Part shown: piece by piece, positions 44,143 to 53,345 of the stretch
Layout: each line of letters opens with the position of its first letter
How positions within the stretch are numbered: the first letter of the stretch is position 1
NCBI RefSeq assembly: GCF_004795835.1
Contig: NZ_CP039249.1
Span: 1-64,000 of the forward strand
Source: Sphingomonas sp. PAMC26645
GTDB taxonomy: Bacteria > Pseudomonadota > Alphaproteobacteria > Sphingomonadales > Sphingomonadaceae
Length of the DNA stretch: 64,000 bases
Direction: 5' to 3'
Made by a program: the position numbers and the translations under genes
The notes under the pieces: generated by a model
What the model was told of the DNA's origin: nothing
What the model saw: the letters and a program-made list of their open reading frames with translations, nothing else
The model's database searches: none

Positions 44143-44601
44143 ATGCCGACGATCCCCGCCGTCTCGACGATCGCTCAGACGATCCAGCTTTCGCTAGCGC
44201 CCGTGTTCATGCTGGCGGGTATCGGCCAGTTGCTCAACGTGCTGGCCGGACGCCTGTCGCGGGTGATCGACCGCGCACGCAAGCTGGAGCATCTCCACGC
44301 GAGCAGCACTGGACCCGAGCATGTCCGGTTCGTCTGGGAACTGCGCCTGCTCGACCGCCGGATGACGATCATTAACTTCGCGCTGTTCCTCGCGGTCTCC
44401 AGCGCGATCATGACGTGTATCCTGATCGCGCTGCTGTTCATCGCCGAACTCGCGAAGCTGCACTTCGGGACCTACGTCGCGGTGTGCTTCATCTTGGCGA
44501 TGATCCTGCTGATCGCGGCGCTCATCTCGTTTATCTTCGAGGTGCGGATTTCGCTCCGCGCATTTCGTATTCGCCCAGAATTGCTGAGGCCCCTGCCATG
44601 A
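44143..44601 (+). CDS. DUF2721 family membrane protein
   Basis: A 152-residue protein: IQLSLAPVFMLAGIGQLLNV followed by LAGRLSRVIDRARKLE (the DUF2721 core, arginine-rich on the cytoplasmic side), LRLLDRRMTIIN and two further helices. The stop overlaps the following gene's ATG. No known function. Confidence 0.82.
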   Translation: MPTIPAVSTIAQTIQLSLAPVFMLAGIGQLLNVLAGRLSRVIDRARKLEHLHASSTGPEHVRFVWELRLLDRRMTIINFALFLAVSSAIMTCILIALLFIAELAKLHFGTYVAVCFILAMILLIAALISFIFEVRISLRAFRIRPELLRPLP

Positions 44602-45020
44602 CCGGCTCGATCGAGAAGCGCCTGTTGCAGGCCGTTATCGCGGTGGCGTGCCTGTTGCCGCTGATCGTCGGCGGCCAGGGTATCCTGCACGGCCCTGCGC
44701 CGTTCGGGCATCTCGCCGATGTGCCGAGGGATCTCGACAGCCATTTCCGGTATATCTCGGGGATATTCTTCGCGACAGGTCTCGGGTTCGTCAGTTGCAT
44801 TCCGGATATCGAGCGCAAGGGGCCGCGGTTCCGGCTGCTCGGCGGGCTGATCTTCGTCGGGGGCGTGTCGCGGCTGATATCGTTGATCGCGGTCGGCGTG
44901 CCGTCGCAGGGCCATGTGCTCGGGCTGGGCATGGAGACGATCGTCGTGCCGTTGCTAATGCTGTGGCAATGGAATTTCGAGCGGCGGAATTTCGCGCGGC
45001 GGACCGGATTGCGCGCGTGA
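44598..45020 (+). CDS. DUF4345 family membrane protein
   Basis: A 140-residue, four-helix membrane protein (LLQAVIAVACLLPLIVGGQG, LDSHFRYISGIFFATGLGF, GLIFVGGVSRLISL, GMETIVVPLLMLWQWNFERR). DSHFRYLSGI-like and GGLSRL-like segments are typical of DUF4345. Translationally coupled to the DUF2721 gene. Confidence 0.8.
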   Translation: MTGSIEKRLLQAVIAVACLLPLIVGGQGILHGPAPFGHLADVPRDLDSHFRYISGIFFATGLGFVSCIPDIERKGPRFRLLGGLIFVGGVSRLISLIAVGVPSQGHVLGLGMETIVVPLLMLWQWNFERRNFARRTGLRA

Positions 45021-45082
45021 TCTGAACGATGATCGACAGCGTGCGTTAGGGCGACATCCAATCCCATGCAGACAGGAACGCC

Positions 45083-46261
45083 GTGACGAGACTATTGAAG
45101 ATCGTCGGCGGTGCGATCCTGTTGCTGATCGTGATCGGTGCGCTGGTTGTGACGATCGTGCCGCAATTTCTCGACCGAATCTATTATCGTGGGGCGACGT
45201 CGAGCCATTTCGACGGTGCGCGGTTCTCCAATCCCGATGGCGACGCGGATACCCGGCAAATTCAGCCCAAGGGCAGTGGCGGTGGCCGGGCGAGCTTCTT
45301 CTGGAAGTATTTCACGGGCAGCGATGGCCGGCCTGCGTGGCCGAAGTCGGTCGCGGTGAACCGCGTCGCGCCGCCCGCCCGCGTCGAGGGCGAGCGGATG
45401 GTCGTGACGTGGGTCGGCCATGCCAGCGTGCTGATCCAGACGCAGGGGCTCAACATCCTCACCGATCCGGTCTGGGCGGAGAAGGCGGGGCCGCTGGGCA
45501 CGGGGCCGCGTCGTGTCGCCGAGCCGGGGATCGCCTTCGATGCGCTTCCCAGGATCGACCTCGTGCTGGTCAGCCACAATCACTACGATCATCTCGACAA
45601 GGCGACGCTGAAGCGACTGTGGCAGCGCGATCGGCCGCGGATCGTCACCAGCTTGGGCAACGACAGCGTGATCGGCCAGACCGGGGCGCAGGCGACTGCG
45701 CTCGACTGGGGGCAGCGGGTGGCGATCAAGCCGGGCGTGTCCGTTACCGTGACGCGCAACCACCATTGGGGCAGCCGGTGGTTCACCGATCGGAATCGTG
45801 CGCTGTGGTCGAGCTTCGTCGTGACGCTCCCGGGCGGGAATGTGTTCTTTGCGGGCGATACCGGGATGGGCGACGGCCAGTGGCCGGGTGAGGCGGCGGC
45901 GCTGGGGCCGATCCGGCTTGCGCTGATCCCGATCGGCGCGTTCCGGTTCGTCGATGGGCAGATGGAGTCGGGGAGCCATATCGGGCCGGTCGACGCGGTC
46001 GAGGTGTATCGCCGGCTCGGCGCGGCGCACGCGATCCCGATTCACTGGGGGACGTTCCGGCTGTCGTTCGAGGGGTATGATACGCCGCCGAAACTGCTGG
46101 CGGCGGCGATGCGGTGTACGGGGCAGACTGGGTTCGAGCCGGTGGCGATTGGGCGGCCCACGGAGGTTGCGGGGTATGTGAAGCCGGCGGCGGTTAACGC
46201 GATGCCGCGGGAGGCGTTGTTGCGGTGCCTCGATACGCCGCAGGTTCGCGCATTGCGCTAA
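45083..46261 (+). CDS. MBL-fold metallo-hydrolase (NAPE-PLD/UlaG-like)
   Basis: A 392-residue protein with an N-terminal membrane anchor (IVGGAILLLIVIGALVVTIV). The metallo-beta-lactamase core follows: WVGHASVLIQTQGLNILTDP, LVSHNHYDHLDKATL (HxHxDH metal site), NHHWGSRWFTDRNRALW, FAGDTGMGD and PIHWGTFRLSFE. The order resembles N-acyl-phosphatidylethanolamine phospholipase D-type hydrolases, suggesting a phospholipid substrate at the membrane, but this is inference. GTG start. Confidence 0.87.
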   Translation: MTRLLKIVGGAILLLIVIGALVVTIVPQFLDRIYYRGATSSHFDGARFSNPDGDADTRQIQPKGSGGGRASFFWKYFTGSDGRPAWPKSVAVNRVAPPARVEGERMVVTWVGHASVLIQTQGLNILTDPVWAEKAGPLGTGPRRVAEPGIAFDALPRIDLVLVSHNHYDHLDKATLKRLWQRDRPRIVTSLGNDSVIGQTGAQATALDWGQRVAIKPGVSVTVTRNHHWGSRWFTDRNRALWSSFVVTLPGGNVFFAGDTGMGDGQWPGEAAALGPIRLALIPIGAFRFVDGQMESGSHIGPVDAVEVYRRLGAAHAIPIHWGTFRLSFEGYDTPPKLLAAAMRCTGQTGFEPVAIGRPTEVAGYVKPAAVNAMPREALLRCLDTPQVRALR

Positions 46262-46313
46262 ATTGTCCGTCACTCTGGAGAAGTTCGGCGGCTATCCCCT
46301 TCGACCGAGTAAA

Positions 46314-46371
46314 CCTTTTTCCCCGCGAAGGCGGGGATCCAGACTGGGCTCCCGCCTTCGCGGTAGAACAA
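46314..46371. repeat. Family B double-hairpin repeat, copy 8
   Basis: CCCCGCGAAGGCGGGG, TCCAGACTGGG, CTCCCGCCTTCGCGGTAG. Confidence 0.86.
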
Positions 46372-46404
46372 CGAGAGAGAAGAGTAACGCCGAATTTGCC
46401 TTCT

Positions 46405-46511
46405 ACCACCCCGGCGAAGGCCGGGGCCCAATTGGAAAGGTGGCAGTAACGAGGGGCTGTCCAACATTAGCGGCCTTCCCCAATTGGGCCCCGGCCTTCG
46501 CCGGGGTGGTG
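46405..46511. repeat. Family A long inverted repeat, copy 8
   Basis: Left half type a (GGAAAGGTGGCAGTAACG), right half type b-like reversed (ATTAGCGGCCTTCCCC). The gap 46262-46561 holds this and B8. Confidence 0.89.
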
Positions 46512-46561
46512 TATGATATGAAGCGACACCGCCTAGATTGCCGGTGCGGTGATCCTCCGCT

Positions 46562-46948
46562 TCACCCTATCTTGAACACGCAGAGCTTGTTGCCGTCGGG
46601 ATCGCGGAAATATGCGCCGTAGAAGCCCATCTCCTCGGGCCCGCGGGTGCCGGCAGCGCCTTCGTCCGCTGCACCCAGTTCGATCGCCTTGGCGTAGACC
46701 TGATCGACTTGCTCGCGCGAATCTGCCGCCAGCGCGACCATCGTACCGTTGCCCGCGGTCGCGGCCGCGCCGTCATAGGGCTTGCCGATCACGAGCATCG
46801 GCTTGTCGGGGCCTGCGCCGTAGAAGGTGAGTTGGCGTGCGTCGGGCATCTGCATGAGGCGCTTGCCGCCGACCGTTGCGAACAGCGCATCGTAGAACGC
46901 CAGTGCGGCGTCGATATCGTTGGTGCCGAGCGTTGCGTAACCGATCAT
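46562..46948 (-). CDS. VOC (glyoxalase/dioxygenase-fold) family protein
   Basis: A 128-residue vicinal-oxygen-chelate protein: MIGYATLGTNDIDAALAFYD at the N-terminus, a paired beta-alpha-beta module and C-terminal GFYGAYFRDPDGNKLCVFKI with the usual RDPDGN turn and no clear full metal triad. Common as small stand-alone enzymes or binding proteins; substrate unknown. Confidence 0.85.
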   Translation of the reverse strand: MIGYATLGTNDIDAALAFYDALFATVGGKRLMQMPDARQLTFYGAGPDKPMLVIGKPYDGAAATAGNGTMVALAADSREQVDQVYAKAIELGAADEGAAGTRGPEEMGFYGAYFRDPDGNKLCVFKIG

Positions 46949-47009
46949 GGGTCTCTCCTCTTATGAATAAGGAGCGATATCGGCGGGTTACGCGGGGACG
47001 CAACTAGCT

Positions 47010-47098
47010 GTCCCCCCGCGAAGGCGGGGGCCCAGGCCCGAACCCTCCCGGCATGCGACGGTGCAGTAATCCCTGGGCCCCCGCGTTCGCGGGGGAAC
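47010..47098. repeat. Family B repeat, copy 9, long-spacer variant
   Basis: CCCCCGCGAAGGCGGGGG with CCCAGGCC on the left and CCTGGGCCCCCG, CGTTCGCGGGGG on the right, as in the copy at 8020. Confidence 0.83.
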
Positions 47099-47114
47099 CC
47101 AAAGCGCAACGCCA

Positions 47115-47945
47115 TCAGCCGACGAAGGCGCGCTCGATCACGAACGTACCCGGCTTCGAATTCGCGCCCTCCTCGAAGCCGTTAGCCTCGAGCATTACCG
47201 CGAATTCCTTGATCATCTCGGTCGAGCCGCACAGCATCGCGCGGTCGGTCTCGGGGTTCAGCTTCTGCTCGCCGCGGACCGGGTGGCCGAACAGCGACGC
47301 ATCCTCGATCAGCGCACCGATCCGCCGCGTGGTGCGGAACGGCTCGCGCGTCACGGTCGGAATATAGTGGAACTGCGTCTGCGCTTCGTCGGCGATCAGC
47401 GGGTCCTCCGCCAGCAGGCCGACCATCTCGTCGTGATACGCAAGATCGCTCACGCGGCGCACGCTGTGCACGACGATCACCTGCTCATAGGCCGCATACA
47501 CGTCGGGATCACGCATCAGGCTAAGGAACGGCGCAAGGCCGGTGCCGGTCGAGAACATGAACAACCGCTTCCCCGGCAGCAGCGCGTCGAGCACCAGCGT
47601 ACCGGTCGGCTTCTTGCCGAGATACACTTCGTCGCCGGGCTGGATCAGCTGGAGCTTCGAGGTCAGCGGGCCGTCCTCGACCTTGATCGACAGGAACTCG
47701 AGCTCTTCCGAATAATGCGGGGACGCGATCGAATAGGCGCGCATGATCGGCTTGCCCCCTTCCTGCGGCAGGCCGATCATCACGAACTCGCCCGAGCGGA
47801 AACGGAAGGTCGATGGCCGCTCGATCGCGAAGCTGAACAGATGTTCGTTCCAGTGGCGCACCCACAGCACCTTGGCGTTGAGGAACGCGGGGGTCTCGGG
47901 GATCAGCGCGGGCGCGCGGGTTGCTTCGACGGTCGGGGCGGTCAT
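47115..47945 (-). CDS. fpr: Ferredoxin--NADP(+) reductase
   Basis: FAD flavoprotein of 276 residues exchanging electrons between NADPH and ferredoxin/flavodoxin. FAD-binding RAYSIASPHYSEELEFLSIK (RxYS motif), NADP-binding STGTGLAPFLSLMRDP and the C-terminal LCGSTEMIKEF with a terminal FVIERAFVG place it with bacterial-type (subclass I, Azotobacter/Rhodobacter-like) FNR. The ATG at 47945 fits homology; the longer frame to 48035 does not. Confidence 0.92.
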   Translation of the reverse strand: MTAPTVEATRAPALIPETPAFLNAKVLWVRHWNEHLFSFAIERPSTFRFRSGEFVMIGLPQEGGKPIMRAYSIASPHYSEELEFLSIKVEDGPLTSKLQLIQPGDEVYLGKKPTGTLVLDALLPGKRLFMFSTGTGLAPFLSLMRDPDVYAAYEQVIVVHSVRRVSDLAYHDEMVGLLAEDPLIADEAQTQFHYIPTVTREPFRTTRRIGALIEDASLFGHPVRGEQKLNPETDRAMLCGSTEMIKEFAVMLEANGFEEGANSKPGTFVIERAFVG

Positions 47946-48111
47946 GCGTCTATTCCTTGGCCTACGCGCGGGCGCTGGCGGATCGATGGCTTGCGAAACG
48001 GTCGCATTATGGGCGCGAGCCGGACGGGTCAACAACAGCTAAACTTGGCATCGGCCAAACAGGTCCCGTGGCCGTTGCCGACTCGAGCGATGTTCCCCAT
48101 ATTCCCCCTCG

Positions 48112-50310
48112 ATGGCCATTCAGATCCGCACCAGTCTCGCCGAGCCCGAAACCGGCGAGAGCTTCGTCCCGCACCGCCCGACCGCGCGTCCCGACAAGGT
48201 CGAGGGTGGAAAGCGGTTCAACCTCGTCAGCGAATACGAACCCGCAGGCGACCAGCCTACCGCGATCGCCGAGCTCGTCTCCGCCATCGGCGACGGCGAG
48301 AAGGACCAGGTGCTGCTCGGCGTTACCGGCTCGGGCAAAACCTTCACGATGGCCAGCGTCATCAACCGCGTCCAGCGTCCCGCGCTGATCCTTGCGCCGA
48401 ACAAGATCCTGGCCGCGCAGTTATATGGTGAGATGAAGTCGTTCTTCCCCGACAACGCGGTCGAATATTTCGTCAGCTATTACGATTATTACCAACCCGA
48501 GGCGTATGTCGCGCGCTCCGACACGTACATCGAGAAGGAATCGTCGACCAACGAGTCGATCGACCGGATGCGGCATTCCGCGACCCGCGCGCTGCTCGAA
48601 CGCGACGACGTCATCATCGTCGCGTCGGTGTCGTGCCTGTACGGCATCGGCTCGGTCGAGACCTATTCGGCGATGATCTTCGATCTCAAGAAGGGCACGA
48701 CGGTCGACCAGCGCGAGATCGTGCGCAAGCTCGTTGCGCTCCAGTACAAGCGCAACGACGCGGCGTTCCAGCGTGGTAATTTCCGCGTGAAGGGCGACAC
48801 GCTGGAGATCTTCCCGTCGCATTACGAGGACAGCGCGTGGCGCATCTCGTTCTTCGGCGACGATATCGAGGAGATCATCGAGTTCGATCCGCTGACCGGC
48901 AAGAAGGTCGCGTCGCTGAACTCGGTGCGCGTCTACGCGAACTCGCATTACGTGACGCCTGGACCGACGCTCAAGCAGGCGGGCGAGGCGATCAAGCACG
49001 AGCTCGCCGAGCGGCTCAAGGAGCTGGTGCTAGAGGGCAAGCTGTTGGAGGCGCAGCGGCTCGAGCAGCGCACCAACTTCGACCTGGAGATGATCGCCGC
49101 CACCGGCTCCTGCGCGGGGATCGAGAATTACTCGCGCTTCCTCACCGGTCGCATGCCGGGCGAGCCGCCACCCACGTTGTTCGAATATCTCCCCGACAAC
49201 GCGCTGCTGTTCGTCGACGAGAGCCACGTCACGATTGGCCAGATCAATGGCATGTCGCGCGGCGATCACCGTCGCAAGCTGACTCTTGCGGAGTATGGCT
49301 TCCGCCTGCCGAGCGCGATCGACAACCGCCCGCTGCGCTTCAACGAATGGGACGCGATGCGCCCGCCGACGACCTACGTCTCGGCGACCCCCGGCAGCTG
49401 GGAAATGGAGCAGACCGGCGGCGTGTTCGCCGAACAGGTCATCCGCCCGACCGGGCTGATCGATCCGCCCGTCGAGATCAAGCCGGTCGAGGAACAGGTC
49501 CAGGACCTGATCGTCGAGGTCGGCAAGACGACGGCGCTAGGGTATCGCACGCTCGTCACCACGCTGACCAAGCGGATGGCGGAGGACCTGACCGAGTATA
49601 TGCACGAGGCGGGGATCAAGGTCCGCTACATGCATAGCGACGTCGAGACGCTGGAGCGCATCGAACTGATCCGCGACCTGCGGCTGGGCGTGTACGACGT
49701 GCTGATCGGCATCAACCTGCTGCGCGAGGGATTGGACATCCCCGAATGCGGGCTGGTCGCGATCCTCGATGCGGACAAGGAGGGCTTCCTGCGCTCCGAA
49801 ACGTCGCTGATCCAGACGATCGGCCGCGCGGCGCGCAACGTCGACGGCCGCGTGATCCTGTACGCCGACCGCGTCACCGGATCGATGGAGCGCGCGGTGA
49901 ACGAGACCTCGCGGCGCCGCGAGAAGCAGGTCGCGTACAACACCGAACACGGCATCACCCCGACGACGATCCGCCGCAACATCGGCGACATCATCGCACA
50001 CGTCGCGAGCCAGGATCAGGTGACGATCCCGATCGACGAGGACCGCCCGCACATGGTCGGCCACAACCTGCGCGCGTATATCGAGGACCTCGAGAAGCAG
50101 ATGCGAAAGGCCGCGAGCGATCTCGAGTTCGAAACCGCCGGGCGTCTGCGCGACGAGATTCGTCAGCTGGAGAACGAGGAACTAGGCCTGCCGGTCGACC
50201 AGCAGAAGGCGCCGGTCATGGGGCGTTCGAACGAGGGCAAGCCTGGGACACGCAAAACGCGCTACGGCAAGAGTCAGAAAATGCGGATGGGCGGTTCGCG
50301 GTCGCGGTGA
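48112..50310 (+). CDS. uvrB: UvrABC excinuclease subunit B
   Basis: Nucleotide excision repair helicase-like subunit that verifies damage and recruits UvrC. A 732-residue protein with Walker [13 protein letters not shown], the damage-probing beta-hairpin [25 protein letters not shown]-type DESHVTIGQ, helicase motifs V-VI ([22 protein letters not shown]) and a C-terminal UVR domain that binds UvrC. A basic tail [20 protein letters not shown] ends it. Transcribed away from fpr. Confidence 0.97.
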   Translation: MAIQIRTSLAEPETGESFVPHRPTARPDKVEGGKRFNLVSEYEPAGDQPTAIAELVSAIGDGEKDQVLLGVTGSGKTFTMASVINRVQRPALILAPNKILAAQLYGEMKSFFPDNAVEYFVSYYDYYQPEAYVARSDTYIEKESSTNESIDRMRHSATRALLERDDVIIVASVSCLYGIGSVETYSAMIFDLKKGTTVDQREIVRKLVALQYKRNDAAFQRGNFRVKGDTLEIFPSHYEDSAWRISFFGDDIEEIIEFDPLTGKKVASLNSVRVYANSHYVTPGPTLKQAGEAIKHELAERLKELVLEGKLLEAQRLEQRTNFDLEMIAATGSCAGIENYSRFLTGRMPGEPPPTLFEYLPDNALLFVDESHVTIGQINGMSRGDHRRKLTLAEYGFRLPSAIDNRPLRFNEWDAMRPPTTYVSATPGSWEMEQTGGVFAEQVIRPTGLIDPPVEIKPVEEQVQDLIVEVGKTTALGYRTLVTTLTKRMAEDLTEYMHEAGIKVRYMHSDVETLERIELIRDLRLGVYDVLIGINLLREGLDIPECGLVAILDADKEGFLRSETSLIQTIGRAARNVDGRVILYADRVTGSMERAVNETSRRREKQVAYNTEHGITPTTIRRNIGDIIAHVASQDQVTIPIDEDRPHMVGHNLRAYIEDLEKQMRKAASDLEFETAGRLRDEIRQLENEELGLPVDQQKAPVMGRSNEGKPGTRKTRYGKSQKMRMGGSRSR

Positions 50311-50321
50311 ACGCGGAAGTT

Positions 50322-50349
50322 ACCGGTGCGGGCAGTCACCCGCACCGGT
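50322..50349. terminator. Hairpin between convergent uvrB and PRC-barrel genes
   Basis: ACCGGTGCGGG and CCCGCACCGGT form an 11-pair perfect stem with a six-base loop. No T run follows on either strand, so its terminator role is likely but not certain. Confidence 0.55.
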
Positions 50350-50360
50350 CGAAATGTAGC

Positions 50361-50738
50361 TTAGCCGACGATGAGGTCTTCGCTGCTCGACCCGTAATAG
50401 CTTGCCACACGGTCGGCATAAGCCTGGTCGAAGACCGGTGCGTTGTTTGCCCAGCTTGGGCCGCCTTCGAGGACGCGCTTGTCGATCGTGACGACGTAGA
50501 GGTCGCGGACGGCGTCGAACTGGAGGAGCGCGAACGGCAGCGGATAGAAGCTCTTGCCCATGCCGAAAAAGCCGCCGAGGCTGAGCACGGCGTGGGTGAC
50601 GCGGCCGGTGCCCTTGTGGACCATGAACGCGTGGACCGAGCCGACATTGTCGCCGTCACGGCTCTCGACCTTCATCGTGCCGGAGATATTCGACTGGACG
50701 AGCAACTGGGTGGGCGTCTGGGCGGCGGTATCGGACAT
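50361..50738 (-). CDS. PRC-barrel domain protein
   Basis: A 125-residue soluble protein; GDNVGSVHAFMVHKGTGRVTHAVLSLGGFFGMGKSFYPLP is the PRC-barrel core (given here as a description of residues about 30-70), followed by the strand YVVTIDKRVLEGGPS and a C-terminal Tyr/Ser-rich end. Such domains appear in photosynthetic reaction centre subunit H and RNA-metabolism proteins; this stand-alone form is of unknown function. The ATG at 50738 follows a clear AGGAGAACG ribosome binding site. Confidence 0.8.
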   Translation of the reverse strand: MSDTAAQTPTQLLVQSNISGTMKVESRDGDNVGSVHAFMVHKGTGRVTHAVLSLGGFFGMGKSFYPLPFALLQFDAVRDLYVVTIDKRVLEGGPSWANNAPVFDQAYADRVASYYGSSSEDLIVG

Positions 50739-50850
50739 GGACGTTCTCCTGATTTCTTCCGTCGTTGAACCGGTATCACCGTGCGGCGGTTCCCGGCCGG
50801 TGCGCTTCGTCGTACTTGAGCGACCGCCGGGCGTGCCGCATAGCGATGCG

Positions 50851-51432
50851 ATGCGCACTCCGTCCCCTCACCTCGTCGGCTTGCGATCGCTTGCCAGCCC
50901 TCTCGTCCTGGCGCGGCTTGCCGGTCTGGCGACGCTCGCGTCGATCGCGGGCTGCGTGCCGCCACCGCGGGCCGAAGCGCCGCCCCCGCCGCGCACCGTC
51001 GCCCCGGCCCCTGCCCCGGAGCCGCGTCCGGCACCGATTGCTGCCGACTGGCGCGACTGGCCGTATTCGCCGGGGACGTGGGTGTATCGCCGCGATGCGC
51101 GCGGTTCGATCGCGTTGTTCGGGCCTGCCAATGCCGACGCGTCGCTGACGGTGCGATGCGACACCGCGGCGCGCCAAGTCTATCTGTCGCGCGCGGGCAG
51201 TACGCCGACGCCGCTGACGATCCGCACGTCGAGTGTTACGCGGGCCGTGTCCGTACAGCCGACCGGAGGCACGCCGCCTTATGTCGCGGCCTCACTGATG
51301 CCGAACGATTCGTTGCTGGAAGCGATGGGGTTCAGTCGCGGGCGGTTCGTCGTCCAGCAAGCCGGACTGCCGCCACTGGTGGTGCCCGCCTGGGCCGAGA
51401 TCGAGCGCGTCACCGAGGATTGCCGCGGCTGA
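50851..51432 (+). CDS. Putative proline-rich lipoprotein
   Basis: A 193-residue protein with hydrophobic stretch LARLAGLATLASIAGC and lipobox cysteine at residue 35, then an Ala/Pro-rich linker (PPPPRTVAPAPAPEPRP). The C-terminal globular region (about 70-193) has DWPYSPGTWVYRRDARGSIA and a pair of cysteines (VRCDTAARQVYLSR, TEDCRG) that could form a disulfide. Exported by inference. No family recognised. Confidence 0.65.
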   Translation: MRTPSPHLVGLRSLASPLVLARLAGLATLASIAGCVPPPRAEAPPPPRTVAPAPAPEPRPAPIAADWRDWPYSPGTWVYRRDARGSIALFGPANADASLTVRCDTAARQVYLSRAGSTPTPLTIRTSSVTRAVSVQPTGGTPPYVAASLMPNDSLLEAMGFSRGRFVVQQAGLPPLVVPAWAEIERVTEDCRG

Positions 51433-51556
51433 CTTCGGTGAACCGGCAGTCGCACAGGATTGACCGAAAACTTCCGTAAAACAAGGCTTGTATCGCAGAC
51501 GCGGTCGGCACACATTGGCGTTGCGGTCAGGCTTGGCCGCGTTGTTTCAACAAGCG

Positions 51557-51570
51557 AAAGGAGGTGATCC
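51557..51570 (+). promoter_or_regulatory. Extended Shine-Dalgarno sequence, near-complete complement of the 16S rRNA 3' end
   Basis: AAAGGAGGTGATCC would pair with GGATCACCTCCTT of 16S rRNA over about 13 bases, far beyond the usual 4-6. It ends one base before the ATG spacing G, so the pairing reaches almost to the start codon. Confidence 0.75.
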
Positions 51571-51571
51571 G

Positions 51572-51628
51572 ATGTCTCATGGTTCAGCAGTGAGTTCGGT
51601 TCGGTTCGTTCGGGGGACGCACCGCTAA
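51572..51628 (+). CDS. 18-residue basic peptide in the small RNA
   Basis: ATG to TAA reads MSHGSAVSSVRFVRGTHR: 18 residues, net positive (three Arg, two His). The start is set by the extended ribosome binding site just upstream. Too short for family assignment. It could be a functional peptide, or the ORF may serve only to load ribosomes. Confidence 0.5.
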   Translation: MSHGSAVSSVRFVRGTHR

Positions 51629-51738
51629 GTCCGCCGGTCCGCGTGGGGAGTATCCTCTCCCAGTCAACACGTGGTCCATAGGATAGGCGGTACGCATGGT
51701 CCTCCGGGCTGGAGCTCTCCGGCCGCTGACCATGTCAG

Positions 51739-51780
51739 GAGGCTGTCGGTTCGTCGTGAGACGATCCGGCAGCCTCTTTT
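51739..51780 (+). terminator. Rho-independent terminator of the candidate small RNA
   Basis: GAGGCTGTCGG pairs with CCGGCAGCCTC (one G-T), topped by a second helix TCGTC-GTGA-GACGA, and is followed by TTTT: in effect a 16-pair hairpin. Confidence 0.88.
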
Positions 51781-51783
51781 CGT

Positions 51784-51995
51784 TTGTGGGAACTACGGGG
51801 CGTGTTGGCATGCCGCGCTCGGGGGCAAACCATTGCCCTGCCCGCGCCGCCTAATGTGGGGCCAATTCCAGACTTCACCGCGCTACGTACTCGATCGTTT
51901 AAGTTTTGCGGCATTGTGCGGCCGAAACTATCCAGAGATTCCGAGAGGTTTGGCACGCCGTCGTCCGTGGCAGATCGAAGGGCCAGCGCACGTCC
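51784..51995. other. Stretch with no recognisable feature
   Basis: Short overlapping frames exist on both strands, but none has coding-like composition, a ribosome binding site or similarity I recognise. Base composition is slightly less GC-rich than the flanks. Confidence 0.5.
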
Positions 51996-52052
51996 TTGTT
52001 CTCCCGCGAAGGCGGGAGCCCAGTCTGAATCCCCGCCTTCGCGGGGAAACAT
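51996..52052. repeat. Family B double-hairpin repeat, copy 10
   Basis: CTCCCGCGAAGGCGGGAG, CCCAGTCTGAAT, CCCCGCCTTCGCGGGG; no family A partner nearby. Confidence 0.87.
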
Positions 52053-52114
52053 GCTGGTTCAGGTACACACGCTGCGCTTTGCCCCGTAGAGACGCCGACT
52101 GCCCAAGACCGCCC

Positions 52115-52600
52115 CTACAGGAACGACTTCGCCCGATTGAGGACGATGCTGCACATCCGCGTCTTCACCTGCCCGCCGAGGTCGTCGAGTGAAAACGCCT
52201 GGCCGTTCGGCGCCTGCACTTCGCCTTCCTGTCCCGCGGCATAGCCCGGCGAAGTCTGCACACCCTGTCGCCCGGTCAGACGCTGGAGGATCGACTGCGC
52301 GCCAGTAGCCGGGGCCTTCGCGCTGCCCGCTCGTGACGCTGCATTCCGCCCGCCGGTTAAGGCGCCAAGTGCACCGCCTTGCCCGAGCAGATTGTTCTTC
52401 AGGCAATAGCCGAGCAACCCGGCAGCATTGCCCGCGCCGATCGATCCGATGTTCGGCAACGCGCCACCTAGCAGACCGCCGAGTCCCCCGAGGCTGCCCA
52501 AGCCACCCTGCGTCGGCGCCGATTGTGGCGCGGTGGTCTGGGCCGAGGCCGTGGTCGCGAAAGCGAAGGCTGCGACGAGGGCGATTGCGGTCTTAGGCAT
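52115..52600 (-). CDS. DUF2501 family exported protein
   Basis: A 161-residue protein with a signal peptide (AIALVAAFAFATTASAQ), a glycine-rich segment GGLGSLGGLGGLLGGALPNI, and the DUF2501 core NAAGLLGYCLKNNLLGQG with a cysteine, plus a second cysteine in VKTRMCSIVLNRAKSFL. The E. coli relative is YjjA. Periplasmic or outer-membrane location inferred; role unknown. Confidence 0.82.
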   Translation of the reverse strand: MPKTAIALVAAFAFATTASAQTTAPQSAPTQGGLGSLGGLGGLLGGALPNIGSIGAGNAAGLLGYCLKNNLLGQGGALGALTGGRNAASRAGSAKAPATGAQSILQRLTGRQGVQTSPGYAAGQEGEVQAPNGQAFSLDDLGGQVKTRMCSIVLNRAKSFL

Positions 52601-52670
52601 GATGAGCGTGCTCCGATGAGGTCGTATTACCAACAGGACTGGCCGGGGTGCGTTCCGGGCTCGGCTTCGT

Positions 52671-53345
52671 TCAGCCGCCCGCGAAGAACGCGTCGACCGA
52701 TCCGCGCTTGGCGCCCAACGCCGCCGCCACCCGTCGGCGAGCATCGTAATATACCAGTGCCGGCGCGGCCGGATCGATCTGTCGAAGGCTGGCGGCCTCC
52801 GCGTCCGTCAGGCTGCTCTCGCGCGCGACATGATCCGCATACCCCTCCTGCCGCCAGGTCGGGAGCAGCGCGCTGCGTATTTCGCCGAGATGGTTGGCGA
52901 TCATGATGTGCGTCGTCTCGTGCGCGATCACGCCGGACAGCGTCCGGGTACCACCGATCGCACGACCGTTCGTCACGCGGTCGGCGGCGACGTCGCTGCG
53001 GTTGAAAACGATCGCCGCACTGAAGGGCCGGCGGAACGCAAAGGCGCCCGGCGATTGGATCGCCAAAAGCCGCCACCGCCAGCCACCGTCCGTCAGGAAC
53101 AGCGAACGATCGAGCCGGCCGGTGTAGATCGGACTGGCGCGCAGCAACCCTTCCGCGCGCGCCAGTTCGCTGGCGATCCGCGGATCGATCGGACGCTCGG
53201 CATAGACGGTGACGGTGCCGACGTGCTGCTCATTCGGAAACGCTAGCAACTGCGGCGCGTGGACGACCGCGACGGCAAGCAGAAGGAGGAAGGCCACGAC
53301 CCACCGGATGGACCCCCGCCCCCTTCTGCCTCCGCGCGTCGTCAT
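52671..53345 (-). CDS. Exported HEXXH-motif protein, probable zinc peptidase relative
   Basis: A 224-residue protein with an N-terminal membrane anchor or signal (VVAFLLLLAVAVVHAPQLLA). VIAHETTHIMIANHLGE carries HEXXH (His142, Glu143, His146). A later acidic residue in WRQEGYADHVARE could be the third ligand, a gluzincin-like layout. The ATG overlaps the class I fumarase stop (ATGA). No characterised family recognised; protease activity is inferred from the motif only. Confidence 0.72.
   Translation of the reverse strand: MTTRGGRRGRGSIRWVVAFLLLLAVAVVHAPQLLAFPNEQHVGTVTVYAERPIDPRIASELARAEGLLRASPIYTGRLDRSLFLTDGGWRWRLLAIQSPGAFAFRRPFSAAIVFNRSDVAADRVTNGRAIGGTRTLSGVIAHETTHIMIANHLGEIRSALLPTWRQEGYADHVARESSLTDAEAASLRQIDPAAPALVYYDARRRVAAALGAKRGSVDAFFAGG

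Larger units (their letters stand above)
51545..51780 (+). ncRNA. Candidate structured small RNA carrying an 18-codon ORF
   Basis: Within a 680-base gene-free stretch lie, in order: an unusually long anti-16S-complementary site AAAGGAGGTGATCC (51557-51570), a short ORF, a hairpin GGGAG-TATCCT-CTCCC (51646-51661), a long arm pair CATGGTC (51695-51701) with GACCATG (51728-51734) enclosing a CTCC-GGAG helix, and a strong terminator hairpin ending in TTTT. No plus-strand gene follows within 4 kb, so it is not a leader of a downstream gene. The 5' end is unknown; TTGACC at 51461 may be a promoter element. Confidence 0.6.

Noticed and set aside
51784..52089. 101-codon plus-strand frame after the small RNA
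   Set aside because: Its last third is translated family B repeat and the first part has no ribosome binding site or coding-like composition.
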